Source: Agarophyton chilense
Taxonomy: Eukaryota > Rhodophyta > Florideophyceae > Gracilariales > Gracilariaceae
Length of the DNA stretch: 64,000 nucleotides
Direction of reading: 5' to 3'
Assembly (NCBI GenBank): GCA_030374765.1
Contig: JARGXX010000071.1
Coordinates: 2,356,001-2,420,000 of the forward strand
Shown: positions 52,756 to 63,585 of the stretch, one piece after another
How the letters are laid out: each line of letters begins with the position of its first letter
Numbering within the stretch: the first letter of the stretch is position 1
Made by a program: the position numbers and the translations under genes
Notes under the pieces: generated by a model
What the model saw: only the letters and a program-made list of their open reading frames with translations
The model's database searches: none
What the model was told of the DNA's origin: nothing

Positions 52756-53226
52756 GGATTCGACCGTCATGGCGAAGTCCAAATTGCCTCACACCTTCCT
52801 GACGGTCTGCGTCTAATTGGAACTATAGGCGAACCTCTACTCTTGCCATCGGGGCTGGAAAGTCGTGATCCTCAGCGTCTTAATGGCCTGGACACGAGCG
52901 GTGCCGTGTTCGATACGTCGGCGTCTTATGACCAATCCGGGGGTTAGTTGCTCTCGTTACCAGTGGGCGCGACGGGGCGTCGCATGGCCACCGTCCTCGG
53001 TGGTACCAGTGCGTATGAGCTGAGCCTTGGCGTCAGGTTGGCAATTAATTCACCTAAGGTACTGTACGCGCACCAAGGGGGGGTCCTTGCCGCTTTTTTT
53101 ATCCTTAGCTATTCCTTTGGCGACCCTACGCGCGTCGTCCGTCATCAACCACGCCGCGCGCTTCGTCCATTCGGGGTCACGTCGGTCATTCTGCCGGATT
53201 CGGTTTAATCTTCCCTTCTTCCCGTC

Positions 53227-55416
53227 GTGCTATTCCTCCATTGGTCGCGTGCGATGCCGTACTCGCCTTATAAACCCGTCGGATACGTCACTCTCCCTCC
53301 GGACTTTTTCGCTTCCGTCGGTTCCCCTATCCATTTCCCGGTGGACCAACCTGTAGGAAGCGGTTCCATGGCTTCGAACAACCAAGCGGGGAGTTTCTCG
53401 GGATACAAAATGGATTATGAGCGCCCCAAAGCGCGCTGTGACCATATCATGGGACGAAATTTGCGGGCCGTGCGTCTTGCCATTCTGCCATCCTCTTTGG
53501 AAGAATACCAGAGGTTTTGTCATGTGTATCTCGATTCCCGGAGTTTAGCTTAGATCACCGATTTCCGGAGGGGCAGTAAGGACGCGCGCAACGTCTCGTG
53601 GTATAACCTTTGGTTGCCATGTCCTGTGATTCCGTGTTCGGCGACGTTCTGTCGCACCCTCATCCAAGCGAACATGCCGTACGTTCGTTGTGAGTAGGAA
53701 GCCTAGTACCAGTTCAGGGTGAAAAAACTCCTCTCAGGCCTGTACGAGGACTTCAGTTCGCCTCAGATCAGATTTCCTCCGACGGGTTACAACCTCTTGG
53801 CGCTCATGTGCTTCAGACCGCCTTACGACGACCGGTTTTGGATGTCCAATAGGGTCTATTGAAACGAGATGCATGACCTCGATGTTCGTTTGCGTCAATC
53901 CCTGGAGTTTTTCTTCTGTTGGCACCAGGTGGAGTTTCACGACATGAACGCAGACAAACGTCCTCCGTTATGTCTCTCGCTTCCCCGCGTCGATGACAAC
54001 CAATGGGCCCTGTACTGGCGTATCGTCCTGCTCATTTTAGTTCCCACGCCGTCCGTAGTGGCGTACCACTCGTCACAACTCATGATCGATGACAATGACC
54101 GAAACTACTGGTTATCCTGGCAGGTACTCTCCTTTGAGTTCGGCGTGAAGTCCCTTATGGACCTCCTGGATACCCCGAAGTACGAAGTCCGTGGTAATGT
54201 CCGTTCGGATGATTGGAGGGTATGGCACGAAGAGCACATACCCGGTCCTCGAGGTCGTCTAGTCCCGTGTCCGGACATCATGGTCGGTTTGCTGAGGAAC
54301 CTGGGCATCCATAATATCGTTCGAGGGGCCCAGTTAGCCGTCCAGGAGGCCGTGGCCCTTTTGGATCATGTACTACAAGTAGAGGGGAGCAAGACTCCCG
54401 GGTTTCTTTTGTATGACCACGATACCGACTCGTTCACGCCAATTCCGCTACATCCACAGGGTCGGGATGAAACTCGTGTCGATCTCTCCAAGCCTTTGAA
54501 GAATCAACCATCGGACATTCCTAGGTGTCATGTGCCTCAGTCTTATCCGAACTCCATCGGTTTCGATACCCTGTGCTTCGAGCCTGACTTGGAAGCCAAG
54601 CCGTTGGTTCCTGCTGGTATGTCCGATGGAGAATACTTCGGTGGAAACCCCTTCATCTTTCCCGTGTAGGGCCTCAATCCTACGGTCGAGTCCGCTGTTG
54701 TGTTGCCGACCACTTTCCCTCCTCCAGTTTGTCCAGGCGCTGCTCCTCACGATGAACTCTCATATGAGCCACCGGTCGCTCAAGTGTACATCCCCCACGG
54801 CGAGTTTACTGTCGAAGCCGAAAGCCCTGTTCGTGATGCGATGGATCAGAAGTCCCCTGTGGGCGTAAACATCGCTCCGTCCTCTCCATCGTCTCATTTT
54901 CCCGCTTCGGTCACGACTGCAGCCAAGGATTTTCGTCATGTCTGCCGTACTGTTGGTATTACTGCCTCTATTGACATTGCGAGAGTCCTGAAGGAAGCTT
55001 GCTCCTGGGTGCGTCACTTGGCGCGCTACGCCGCGGTTGTTCAACAGGGTCAGGATCTGAAGACCTCTATGGTCAAGCTCCTGCTGCAGAATGCACAAAT
55101 GATGTCCCAGAGGGTTACTGCAGACATAGATGCCCAGTTTGGTCTGAATTTGAGCTACCGGGAGGCGTCTGAGGGTGACAATAGTTCTTCAGGTGAATCT
55201 CCGCCGAAGAAGCGTGCTGCAATCGCTGGTGCCCGTCCTATTGGTACAGTGGGACCCTTAGTTGCCCGTAGCCCTTCTTTCGTTGCTGCAGGTTCCAACG
55301 AGGGCGGCGGAGTTACTCTTGCGCCGCCTCAGTCAGTCCTGTTGGTGTTCGGAGCGCTTTTGCGAACCTTGACGTCATGGCAAGGGCTGTTCTGCCCCTG
55401 CTGTCAAATCAAATAA
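53227..55416 (+). pseudogene. Antisense accessory reading frame of the Gypsy element (decayed)
   Basis: On the strand opposite to gag-pol, one frame stays open from 53227 to the TAA at 55414-55416, apart from five in-frame stops (TAG at 53551, 53695, 53704 and 54667; TGA at 53860). About 730 codons remain. The product looks like real protein: aromatic-rich and ordered (YWLSWQVLSFEFGVKSLMDLL), then a Pro/Ser linker, a helical segment (ARVLKEACSWVRHLARYAAVV) and a basic PPKKRA patch. An AATAAA overlaps the stop codon. The frame may begin at 53254 or 53369, or further upstream, where two more stops occur (52945, 53206). I recognise no family. Antisense ORFs between integrase and the 3' LTR are known from some plant Gypsy elements. 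Confidence 0.65.
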
Positions 55417-55815
55417 AGTAATGCTTGTGCGATCCCAAAGTTTCTCCTGTATTCTTCCAATTTGTGTGCCCCGAGACGGCGTTCGAACCTTGAGAGCTTC
55501 TCAGGTCTTCCTCAGGTGTCGCTTGAGGACTGAAGTTGTTCTCTGATTCGGGTGCTACGGCGAACCGTCGTGTCTGAAGGCGTATCGAGAGCGTTTTGGG
55601 AGACGTTTTGGTATTATTCGGGCGAATGGTTGCCCCCCCTGAAGGCTGCGCTCTATGCTTCTGATTTTGCGCCAATATCGGGCGATAAAATTAGCCGGAA
55701 TGGTCTAAGGATGTTGCCAAGTGTTTTTTTCAGGAGAGTATCCTAACCAACGGAGGCGATTGCGCATTTTCCCATCTTCTCCTCGACCGGCGGAGATAAT
55801 TCGTTCAAGATTGTA
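55417..55815. other. Spacer between convergent integrase and antisense frame
   Basis: About 400 bases inside the Gypsy element, between the 3' end of the antisense frame and the 3' end of integrase. No gene seen; it may hold both polyadenylation regions. Confidence 0.4.
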
Positions 55816-57011
55816 TTACTGTCGGTATTCTTCCTCCGGAAGGACAATGTGGTCCAGAGAGGCGAATGCATCGGAGTCGGTGGGGAGCGATGGGTGGTAG
55901 TAGTTGGCATTGACCATCGTGTCCGTGGGGCTAGTCGAGTCCTCGGGAACTGCCTTAGGGGGTGTGGAGACTTGATCGTTGACCTGAGGTCGTGGTGCTT
56001 CCGTTGGGCCAGGGGACTGGGACGTTCTTGGTACGGAGGAACTAGGAGCTCGTGTCACGCGGTCAATAGACACGGTGTTCTGTAGGCCGTCAATGAGTAA
56101 CGTGATGGTGTGTTCATTGGCCTTAAGGACTGTGTATGGTCCCGTTGAGGGGGGTAAGAGCTTCCGCGTAGTGTCCTCGAGTTTTTTCACTGTCCTCCGG
56201 TGGCCGATCCAGGCAAACCAGATCTCCTTTCCCAAAGGTCTGTGTGTTCTAAACGGCTTTGTCTAAATTGATCTTGTAGCGCTGTTGGGCTTTGGTTAGT
56301 ACAGTTCTGGCCGATTGGAGAGTGCGGTCAATGCGTGGGCGCGAGTAGCGCTTCGCCTGGGTAGGATTCATCCCTTCGGTTATGCCCTAAGGCATGATAG
56401 ACTCCTGAAGGTCAACAGCTATCGGCGACGGCGCTCTCTTTAGCGTTAAGTCAAAAGGCGTTGTACCTGTGGAAGCGTGCTCCTGCGAGTGAGTTGTGGG
56501 CATTAAAAAAAGGCTCAACGTAGTCGTCCAAGACCAATTGGTGCTCCGAAACGTAGTGCGCCAATCGGTTCAGAAAGGTGCGGTGGATGCGTTCGGCTCG
56601 GCCATTGGTGTGCGGGTGGCAGGCGGTGGTGGTCACATGTTTGATTCCTAAGGTAGCACAAACGTGTGAGAAGAATTTGGATACAAACAGGCTGCCGTTA
56701 TCCGTAAGGAGGTAGAGTGGTGTGCAATATGGATATACCCAGTGGGACAAGAAGGACGTGGCGACATCCGGGGCTGGTGTCTTCCCGAGGGGTAGGGCTC
56801 GGGTAAGTTCGGTAAACCTATAGGTTACAACCAAAACAAACCGTTTCCCACTAGAAGACTTCGGCAAAGGCCCAAGTATATCCACTGCGACAAATTTCAT
56901 CAGACCTGCGGCGGGGAAGAGCTTATATTTGGCCTGATGGTTGGGGCGAGACCCCCGGATCTGTGCGCACGATGCATAGTTCCGTGCGGTTTCCCATAGC
57001 TCCTGCGCCAT
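55816..57011 (-). pseudogene. Integrase of the Gypsy element (broken)
   Basis: The catalytic core (57011-56451) has the D,D-35-E residues in context: AVDILGPLP, LLTDNGSLF and HPHTNGRAERIHR. The N-terminal zinc-finger region begins further upstream (to about 57150) and is decayed. After a frameshift, the C-terminal part (56235-55816) has GPYTVLKANEHTITLLIDG, the SH3-like DNA-binding fold, followed by a Pro/Ser/Thr tail. Core and tail are in different frames, so the gene is dead. There is no chromodomain with the usual aromatic cage. Confidence 0.82.
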
Positions 57012-57174
57012 TAGTGGCCAGAAGAAAAACTTCCCAGGTGAGGGAAATGGGCGAGGTATAGGAGTCGCGCCCTTGGTGAAGTTGGTATTACTCGTTGCAA
57101 TGTGCCATCTAGCCGTGAGCGGCGACTGAGTAGTCCAATTCGGTCAAAGACGAATAGGCATCCAGGGGTTCTTA

Positions 57175-57387
57175 CTAATCGGGCTGTTTCCTTGCAGTAC
57201 TCGTCTTCGACCTGAGGCTGTAGGAGTTCCTCAATAGTGATAGGGAGGAGCTCTTTTCCTCCGGGGCTATCGCGTTAACCTGAGGTGTAGTCGAGTTGGG
57301 CGGTACTGTGTTCCAATTTAATAGGTCTACTTTTTTCTCCTTTACCTCAGGATCCTCCGATTTTATCTTACCCATAAGGTCATTCAT
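57175..57387 (-). pseudogene. Linker between RNase H and integrase of the Gypsy element
   Basis: In the same frame as the RNase H segment, a Lys/Ser/Thr-rich stretch without a domain, separated from it by a stop codon. It corresponds to the variable linker of Gypsy polyproteins. Confidence 0.5.
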
Positions 57388-58797
57388 TTACGAATAGTCT
57401 TGTTGTCTATCTTCTGTAAAGGGGGTAGGAAAGAGGTCGTCCAATGGAGTGTCGTCATTTCCGTCGGTAATTATTCGCGAAAGGTCATCCGCTGCCTGGT
57501 GCTTGATGCCTGGCCTATAGGTTATCTCGTAGTCATATTCGGAGAACCTGAGGCGCCACCTAGCGAGGAGGCTCGATGCATCGGTCATATTGAGTAACCA
57601 GCGAAGTGAATCATGGTCTGTTGAAATGGTAAACCTGGTTCCCGCTAGGTACGGACGGATTGTCAATACAGACCATACGATGGCTAGACATTCCTTTTCA
57701 GTCGTACTGTAGTTTCACTCCGCGCTGATGATCGTTTTGCTCCAGCAGCGAATAGGTCGATAGTCCTTCGGTGACTCCTGTTCCTGTAGCAGTGTACAAC
57801 TTACTAGCACATCAGAGGCATCTGCATCCAGGACGAAATCCCTATCGGGCTTTAGTAAAGCCAATATGGTTTGGTTCAGCAATTTGTCTTTTAGGGTCTG
57901 AAATGCCTCGAACTGGTCGTCCGTAAGGGCTTCGAACTCCGAAGCTGTTCCGTTTTTCAGCATCGCGTTAAGAGGGGCCTGGATCTTTGAAAACCCTTGC
58001 ACGAACAGTCTGTAGACTTTGCCCAAGATTTCGAAGGATCTTAGTTCTGTGTGGGTCCTAGAAGGCTTAGACTGGCAATTCGCATTTGTGGTCCGTGTGG
58101 CCACCTTTAAATTTCCTGGGAGGACGACGTGACCTAGATAGTCCACTGGGGCCTGGAAGAAAGTGCATTTGCGGAGTTTCAGTTTTACTCTATCGTCCTG
58201 TAGGATTTTTAACACCTTCTTCACGTGGAGAAGGTGTTCCTTTACGGTCCATGAGAAGATTATAACTTCATCCAAATAGACCCGGGCGGATTTCCATTTG
58301 ACTCTGAACAGTATAATGTCCATTACCCGTTGGAAAGTGGCTGGTGCATTCTTCCAACCAAAGGGAATGCGAGTAAATCTGAACAGACCTTCATGGGTGG
58401 TAAAGGTTGTCAGCGCTCTCGCGTCGTCGGCCAAAGGGATTTTCCAGTATCCAGAGTTAGCTTCCAGTGTGGTAAATACGACAGCTTCGCCGAAGCAATC
58501 CAGACAGTCGTCCATGCGGGATATCGGGTTTGAGTCCCTCTTGGTTACTGCGTTTAGCTTCCAGTAGTCTACACAGAACCTGACGGAGCCATCTTTCTTC
58601 GCCACGAGGACAGGGGGACTTGCCCATTCGGATTGGTTTGGAGACGCCGTCTGTATGAATTGAGCTTTGCGCATCTTGTCCATCTGGTCGGCGACCATTT
58701 CCCTATCCTTAAGGCCGGTACAGCATGGGTGCTGGAACTGTGGGCTAGCATCATTTTGAAGGTCAATGCGGTGTGTAGTGGATTTGATTGTGCCCAA
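57388..58797 (-). pseudogene. Reverse transcriptase and RNase H of the Gypsy element (broken)
   Basis: RT blocks are clear: SEWASPPVLVAKKDGSVRFCVDY, FTTLEANSGYWKIP, FTRIPFGWKNAPATFQRVMD. The catalytic box reads YLDE where Gypsy enzymes have YLDD. RNase H begins at FVLDADASD, the TDASD-like motif. An in-frame TGA at 57715 interrupts it, and it resumes with NYSTTEKECLAIVW, FTISTDHDSLRWL and HQAADDLSR. The stop lies where an Arg codon is usual (ERNYS), so a CGA-to-TGA change is likely. The changed catalytic residue and the stop show loss of function. Upstream of 58797 the frame shifts. Confidence 0.88.
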
Positions 58798-58958
58798 TCT
58801 ACCTCATCACATAGCCTGATATCTTCGAGGAGATCAAGTATCTGGGTCCTATAGGATTCGAATTCTGCGCCGATAGAGACCGTCCCCTCCCAAGAGTTGG
58901 CGTCCGCGTCAAGAGGTGGCGTCGCAAGGTTATCTACTTTCCTTACAAGATCTTAGGA

Positions 58959-59582
58959 CTAGTAATGGACCGATACAGCAATTTGGGTCATCGGGGGTAT
59001 CGTTATGGCCTTTGACAGGCGAACCTTATTGGAATTCGTGTTTTCGGAGACAACCGCTCGTTTGCGGTTCGCTTCTGGCCCTGGGGCGGAACCAGTTATG
59101 GAGATGAACGGTGCGCGGTAGAACGCGACTTTCGTAAGGCCTGGATAAATGGCCTTAATGTATCGGCCGATATACGAGGTCCCTAAGCTTGCTTCAGAGC
59201 CTAAGTTAGGACATACAAGGAACCACGTGCGGACTTTGCATTTTCCTGCCTGGAGGTAAAGTGGTACTTTCTCTTTAATGTCCATCGGTCTACGTGGTGC
59301 ATCGGTAATCCTTGAGGTCTTCCTTGCCTGAACGAAATCTTGCCAACCCAGTGGTAGTAGCTTAAAATAGACCAAATTGGGATCAGCACCTATGTCCAAC
59401 ACAGCTGTGTTCACTTGAAAGTTGTTGGAACGAAGTCCTATGGTTACTCGAGCTTTATAGTTCTCTTTCCTGAGGATACAGACGGGATTTTTACTGTGTT
59501 CCAGTTGTGGTTCATCCTGAATGGTCCATTGTGGGAGGTTCGTATTGGGAGGGGAGGAACTCTTTGGCTGATGACCGTCCAA
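58959..59582 (-). pseudogene. Retropepsin-type protease region of the Gypsy element
   Basis: An aspartic protease core is visible as AVLDIGADPNLV, where the usual motif is LDTGA; the Thr to Ile change fits a C-to-T mutation. A later ILV-G flap-like block is weak. The region lies in a different frame from both gag and RT, so it was either joined by frameshifting or broken by indels. Confidence 0.65.
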
Positions 59583-59632
59583 TTGGTTAAGGCAGGGGCA
59601 TAAAGAGGGAGGATTTGCACCGCGCCGTCCCT

Positions 59633-61765
59633 CTAGCAGTTTTCCGATGGGGTTTCCGTTTTTTCCTGAGGATAGGGTTCTTCCACGGGCTCGTCCATAG
59701 GATCTACAATAGCGTAAACCTGTGGGGCTTTGATCGCAGTATCCGGGGGCGTGGAATAGCGTGAGCTTTCAGGGATCCCTATGGTTCGTTGCTGCGCCCT
59801 GTTATACATTCCTTCGGATCTTCGCATCCGGTAAATCTCTTCCCTTAGGGCTACGAGGTTTTTGCGTGCGTCCTCAAGCAGATACCTCGTACATTCACAA
59901 GGTTGGGTCACGGAATGGCAAAGGAAGCAAGCCCTTGGGGAGCGAACAAAAACGTCCTTGCTGGGCGGAAAGGGAGAATACTTGGGTGTGGGTGGCCCAG
60001 GGGTCGCTGTAGTTCCCTGGGAGGTATATGATGGGGGCCCGGACGAAGTAGCACTGAAATTGACGGCGAGGACATCTCCCGAACTGGCGTAATGGAGTGA
60101 TGCATTCATGTCCGACTCAGTGAAGCTAACCAATTGGGCTTGGTTGGGTTGACGCAATGAAGTTGCGTGTATTCTGGTTAAATTAGCGTCGCGCCTGGAG
60201 GTCCTGTAGGTTTTTCCATAACCCTCGGCGTAGGTAACGAGCCTTCGGAAGGAGTATTGCGGGTTTTTTGTGTGGTAATTGCGCACATGTGTCCGAATGG
60301 CAGGGACCATTCCTGAGATGAAGTGGCGTTTAAGCCATCCTTCGGAGATAACGTTTCCACATCAGTAAACCTTCTTCCATAGGTCGACTGCCAAAGCCGA
60401 TTCGGTCATTTTGGAGCTCTGTCTAAAAAATACTACTTCCTTGTGGGCATCCATTATAACGTCATCCGCGGCGTAGGTCTCCAGGAGGTAATGAACAACC
60501 TGATGGTATGACCTGAGGATCTCACGGTCTTGAGCATCCACGTGGTCAGTTGTGCCAGATATCTTCCAAACCACTCGATCAAGCACCTGTCCTGTAAGGG
60601 AGAATTGGAAAAGGTACAGAGCAGCGCCCTCGTGGACACCGTTCTGATCGCAGGCCGTACGGAACAAACTGAGAAATCTAAGGACAGCAATGGGGTCGGA
60701 ACTCGAGAACTTCTCCGTAATGGTTAGTTGCATCCGTTTGGCCCATTTGGCGACTCTGCGAGCCACCGAACCAGAATATTTCGCGGACCTGTCGGCCAGT
60801 CGGTAGTTCTGGTAATCTAGACCCTTGAGGAAACGTTTGTTGGTGGTTGTCAGTTGTCTGAGGCCTCGAACGGCAGCTTCATCTACTTCCCAGTCAGTCG
60901 TTTCGGTCGAAGCCGATTCAGAATCACTCGTGTTTGAATGGTCTCTTCTTTTGCTACTTCTTTTCTTCTTTCTCCTGCGGTTGCTTCTTTTCTTTCCAGT
61001 GGAATAGGGACCTAAAGGATCGATCTCTCTATCAGATCCGATGGAGCCCTGAGGTCGCTGTACCTCATATAATCCGTTGGGTGGGGCAAGTGGTCTATCT
61101 TCTAGACACGGAGTTTCTCTTCTTCTCCTCGCTTGTCCCTCCCTTGGATTCTCCTGATGGGCAACCTGTGTCTCATCTAAACGCGGAGCTTCTCTTCTGC
61201 TCCTAGATTGTCCCACCATGGGGTTTTTCTGATGGTATTCCCGGCGAGGGGCGGATCACGCCACCACTCCTGGGAGTTCGGTAGGGAGCTGCCATATGGA
61301 AGCCGGATGGTTGACATGTGGAGTGGTCCTAGGGACCGTGTTGCCTGACTGGCTGGTGACTTCTCCTTGAACGGCCTGAATGAGGGAGTCTAAGAATAGC
61401 TCAGTCTCCATGACCGTGGGGACGATTCGCGTAACAAGGTAATCCGTATGGTCAGTGATAACCGTGGCGAGTGGCATTTGCACAATGGAATCCACATGGG
61501 CTGAGCAGAGCTCACGGAGACGAGGCCAGAGAAGGTCGGCACGTCCGGCGGGAAAACTCTCTCTAATTCCTTCGGTCTTACGGGGTCCTCCTTGTGGTGT
61601 TCCCGGCCTAGAGGCGGCCCTGGTGAGGCGTTCTCGTAAACGCGCTGCTACTGTGGGGTCCCGGCGAATCCTTTCAGGGTCGTCGATGCGAGTCAGTACT
61701 TCTTGGGGCTGGCTTCTCGTGCTCCTGCGGTCGCTAACATTATAAACATGAGGTTCAGGCGACAT
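59633..61765 (-). pseudogene. Gag polyprotein of the Gypsy element (two in-frame stops)
   Basis: One frame with TGA stops at 61256 and 60362. It holds an N-terminal Arg/Pro-rich part, a helical part with VDSIVQMPLATVITDHTDY, a Lys/Arg run (RRRKKKRSSKRR), the conserved helical capsid-like block with ALYLFQFSLTGQVLD, and near the end a Cys cluster CFLCHSVTQPCEC that may be a zinc knuckle. Both stops can be explained by CGA to TGA changes. It matches the decayed plus-strand gag at 50.3-52.3 kb. Confidence 0.75.
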
Positions 61766-61951
61766 CGTTGTCGTTGTAGTGGCAGCTGTTCCTCCTGCCT
61801 TGGGAGTCCTATGGTCGGGTCGGTTGGGTGTGTTTCATGCATCCATAATGGCGTTTGCTTCTGTACTTCTGGTCCGTTGGGGAATTGAACCAAAGGTTAG
61901 AATCCGGATAATTCTTCGTTTCAGTGGTCCGTTCAATTATTGCAAAGGTTT

Positions 61952-61967
61952 CTGAGTCGGGAGACCA
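61952..61967 (-). other. Candidate primer-binding site
   Basis: Three bases inside the 5' LTR, the minus strand begins TGGTCTCCCGACTCAG, with the TGG that would pair with a tRNA CCA end. I cannot name the tRNA. Confidence 0.5.
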
Positions 61968-61970
61968 AAA

Positions 61971-62416
61971 TGTAACGCAATGACTGTTTGGTCAGCGTAC
62001 GGGTCTCAACCGGTGGTAGCGTGGTAGAGCGCGTCTTAAGGTTCGAATTCTTGACAGTGGCACTCCCAGAGTACTTGGTGCAATGAGCTGGCGTTTACTG
62101 CGTAGTCCTACAGTTTAGAGCTACGGAAACGATGGCTTGAAGACCAAAGGGTGGAGCTAATATACCAAAGGGGGTTATTTAGTATCATAACGGTGCCTAC
62201 CTAACTCTAAGGGAGAAGCGTCACCCGAGCCAAGTAAATTGTACTGGCGAGGTGCGGGGATCTCCCTGGCACTGTAATGCTAATCTTTTACACTAATTAA
62301 AATAAATTATTAAACTACATGAGTCTACCTGAGGTCGACTCGTCCACGTGTCCCCTGTAGGATACCTCAGGGCCTGGCGCCTTACAGGGCTCAACCGCTA
62401 TCATCGCTTCTTCACA
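61971..62416 (-). repeat. 5' LTR of the Gypsy element
   Basis: 446 bp, partner of the 52297-52741 copy. It includes a tRNA-like pair of boxes at 62014-62050 (see the findings). Termini TG and CA are intact. Confidence 0.85.
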
Positions 62417-62985
62417 AACCGTGACTTCAGTTTCCCTTCACTACCTTTGATGTTCTTGAACCATAATTGTCAAAAGTGAAGTGCGCTCAAGCCGTAGACG
62501 AATAGGAGAAAAAGAATTTTTTAGGGTCCGGCTTATTTGGTCACGTTCAGTGGACTGAAATCGCAATTCTAGCTCCATCTCCACCTTCAAACCGATTTTT
62601 GTTGGAGCAATATCAGCTCAAAGGGCTTCGTACAGTAGATAAGCTACTTTTGCAGGTAGAAGCGCTTGAGTTCCAACTGCTTTCCATTCAAAAGCAAGAC
62701 TCTTTTTCAACTTTAGTCAGTGTCAGGAAAATCGATGAAGGGTTCTGCTCGATAGTCGGAGTATGCAATGGTGTCCCATATTTACGAAAACAGAAGGTCA
62801 CTTTTCAGACGTGATGCTGGATATAGCTTTTTTATCAAGTCTGGCACTGACCTTCTGAAGTATTCTGCACTGTCGGAATGCCGATGCAATATTTTTTTGG
62901 CTAAGTATAATGATGATCATAAGTGAGTGCAACGGCTAGGATGAAGTTATGAAGCGGCACCCCGCAGATGGTCCGTGAGGTGGTA
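62417..62985 (+). pseudogene. Possible right-hand remnant of the older gag
   Basis: If the Gypsy element sits inside the older gag, that gag should continue here. A frame with RFLLEQYQLKGL near 62590 weakly resembles TRYLLEDARKNL of the other gag, just after its Cys cluster. Stops follow after 62814. The match is short and tentative. Confidence 0.3.
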
Positions 62986-63585
62986 TGTTACACGTGGGAC
63001 CTCGGTCTGCCACTGGGCATCCGATTCGACCCTTTGTAGGGAAATACCGGATTCGCAGCGGCGCATATACAGTAGCTAGTAGCCACGTGGCAACCATTAT
63101 CCCGTACTGTAGAGGGGTTACTCGGCTAACCAATTTTATATCTAGATATTATTATGTGCGGCGCTTACCCCTGTGCACTGTACTTAAGACACAGAAGGGA
63201 GCGCCGACTCCAAGGTAAAGGAGACAACAAACGGGTTCACAACTCACTTTCTCCTTGTTTGGGATTCCTTAACCGAAGATCTGGACAAGCTAAAACAAGT
63301 ATTTGTCCGTTCAATATTACCAACCATCTTCATTGGCGAGTGGAGCCTTACAAACCCCATTCTAGCTCGTTAGTGTTGTGCTCTACCACACTTTTCCCTT
63401 AACCGCAAGCACCCATTCGGCAGTCCCGAACAGTGTTGCAGGTGTGTGCTCTCTCCGTAGAGCGGATACTACACCTTCGATTCACTGGCTATCATATAGT
63501 TCCTTCTACGCCCTCTATTCACCGGCTGCGGCGTCCCTGGCCACTTAGTCCAAGATAGCGAAATTGTGACACTGATGATCCCGCA
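62986..63585. mobile_element. Candidate LTR (about 600 bp) flanked by TGGTA
   Basis: Begins TGTTACACGTGG, ends GATCCCGCA, with TGGTA directly on both sides (62981-62985 and 63586-63590). This could be a solo LTR with target duplication. Alternatively, the right-hand TGGTATCG could be the primer-binding site of an element that continues to the right. No coding support. Confidence 0.35.

Larger units (their letters stand above)
52297..62416 (-). mobile_element. Degenerate Ty3/Gypsy LTR retrotransposon, minus orientation, ambisense
   Basis: A 10.1-kb element bounded by two direct LTRs (445 and 446 bp, TGTAAC...TTCACA on the plus strand). Reading the minus strand from 61.97 kb downward, the order is primer-binding site, gag with zinc-knuckle-like cysteines, protease, reverse transcriptase, RNase H, integrase, then a polypurine tract next to the 3' LTR. 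RT-RH before integrase defines Ty3/Gypsy. All genes carry stops or frameshifts and the LTRs are about one fifth different by eye, so the copy is old and inactive. No clear target duplication remains (CCACC left, AACCG right). A plus-strand frame lies between integrase and the 3' LTR. Confidence 0.88.
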
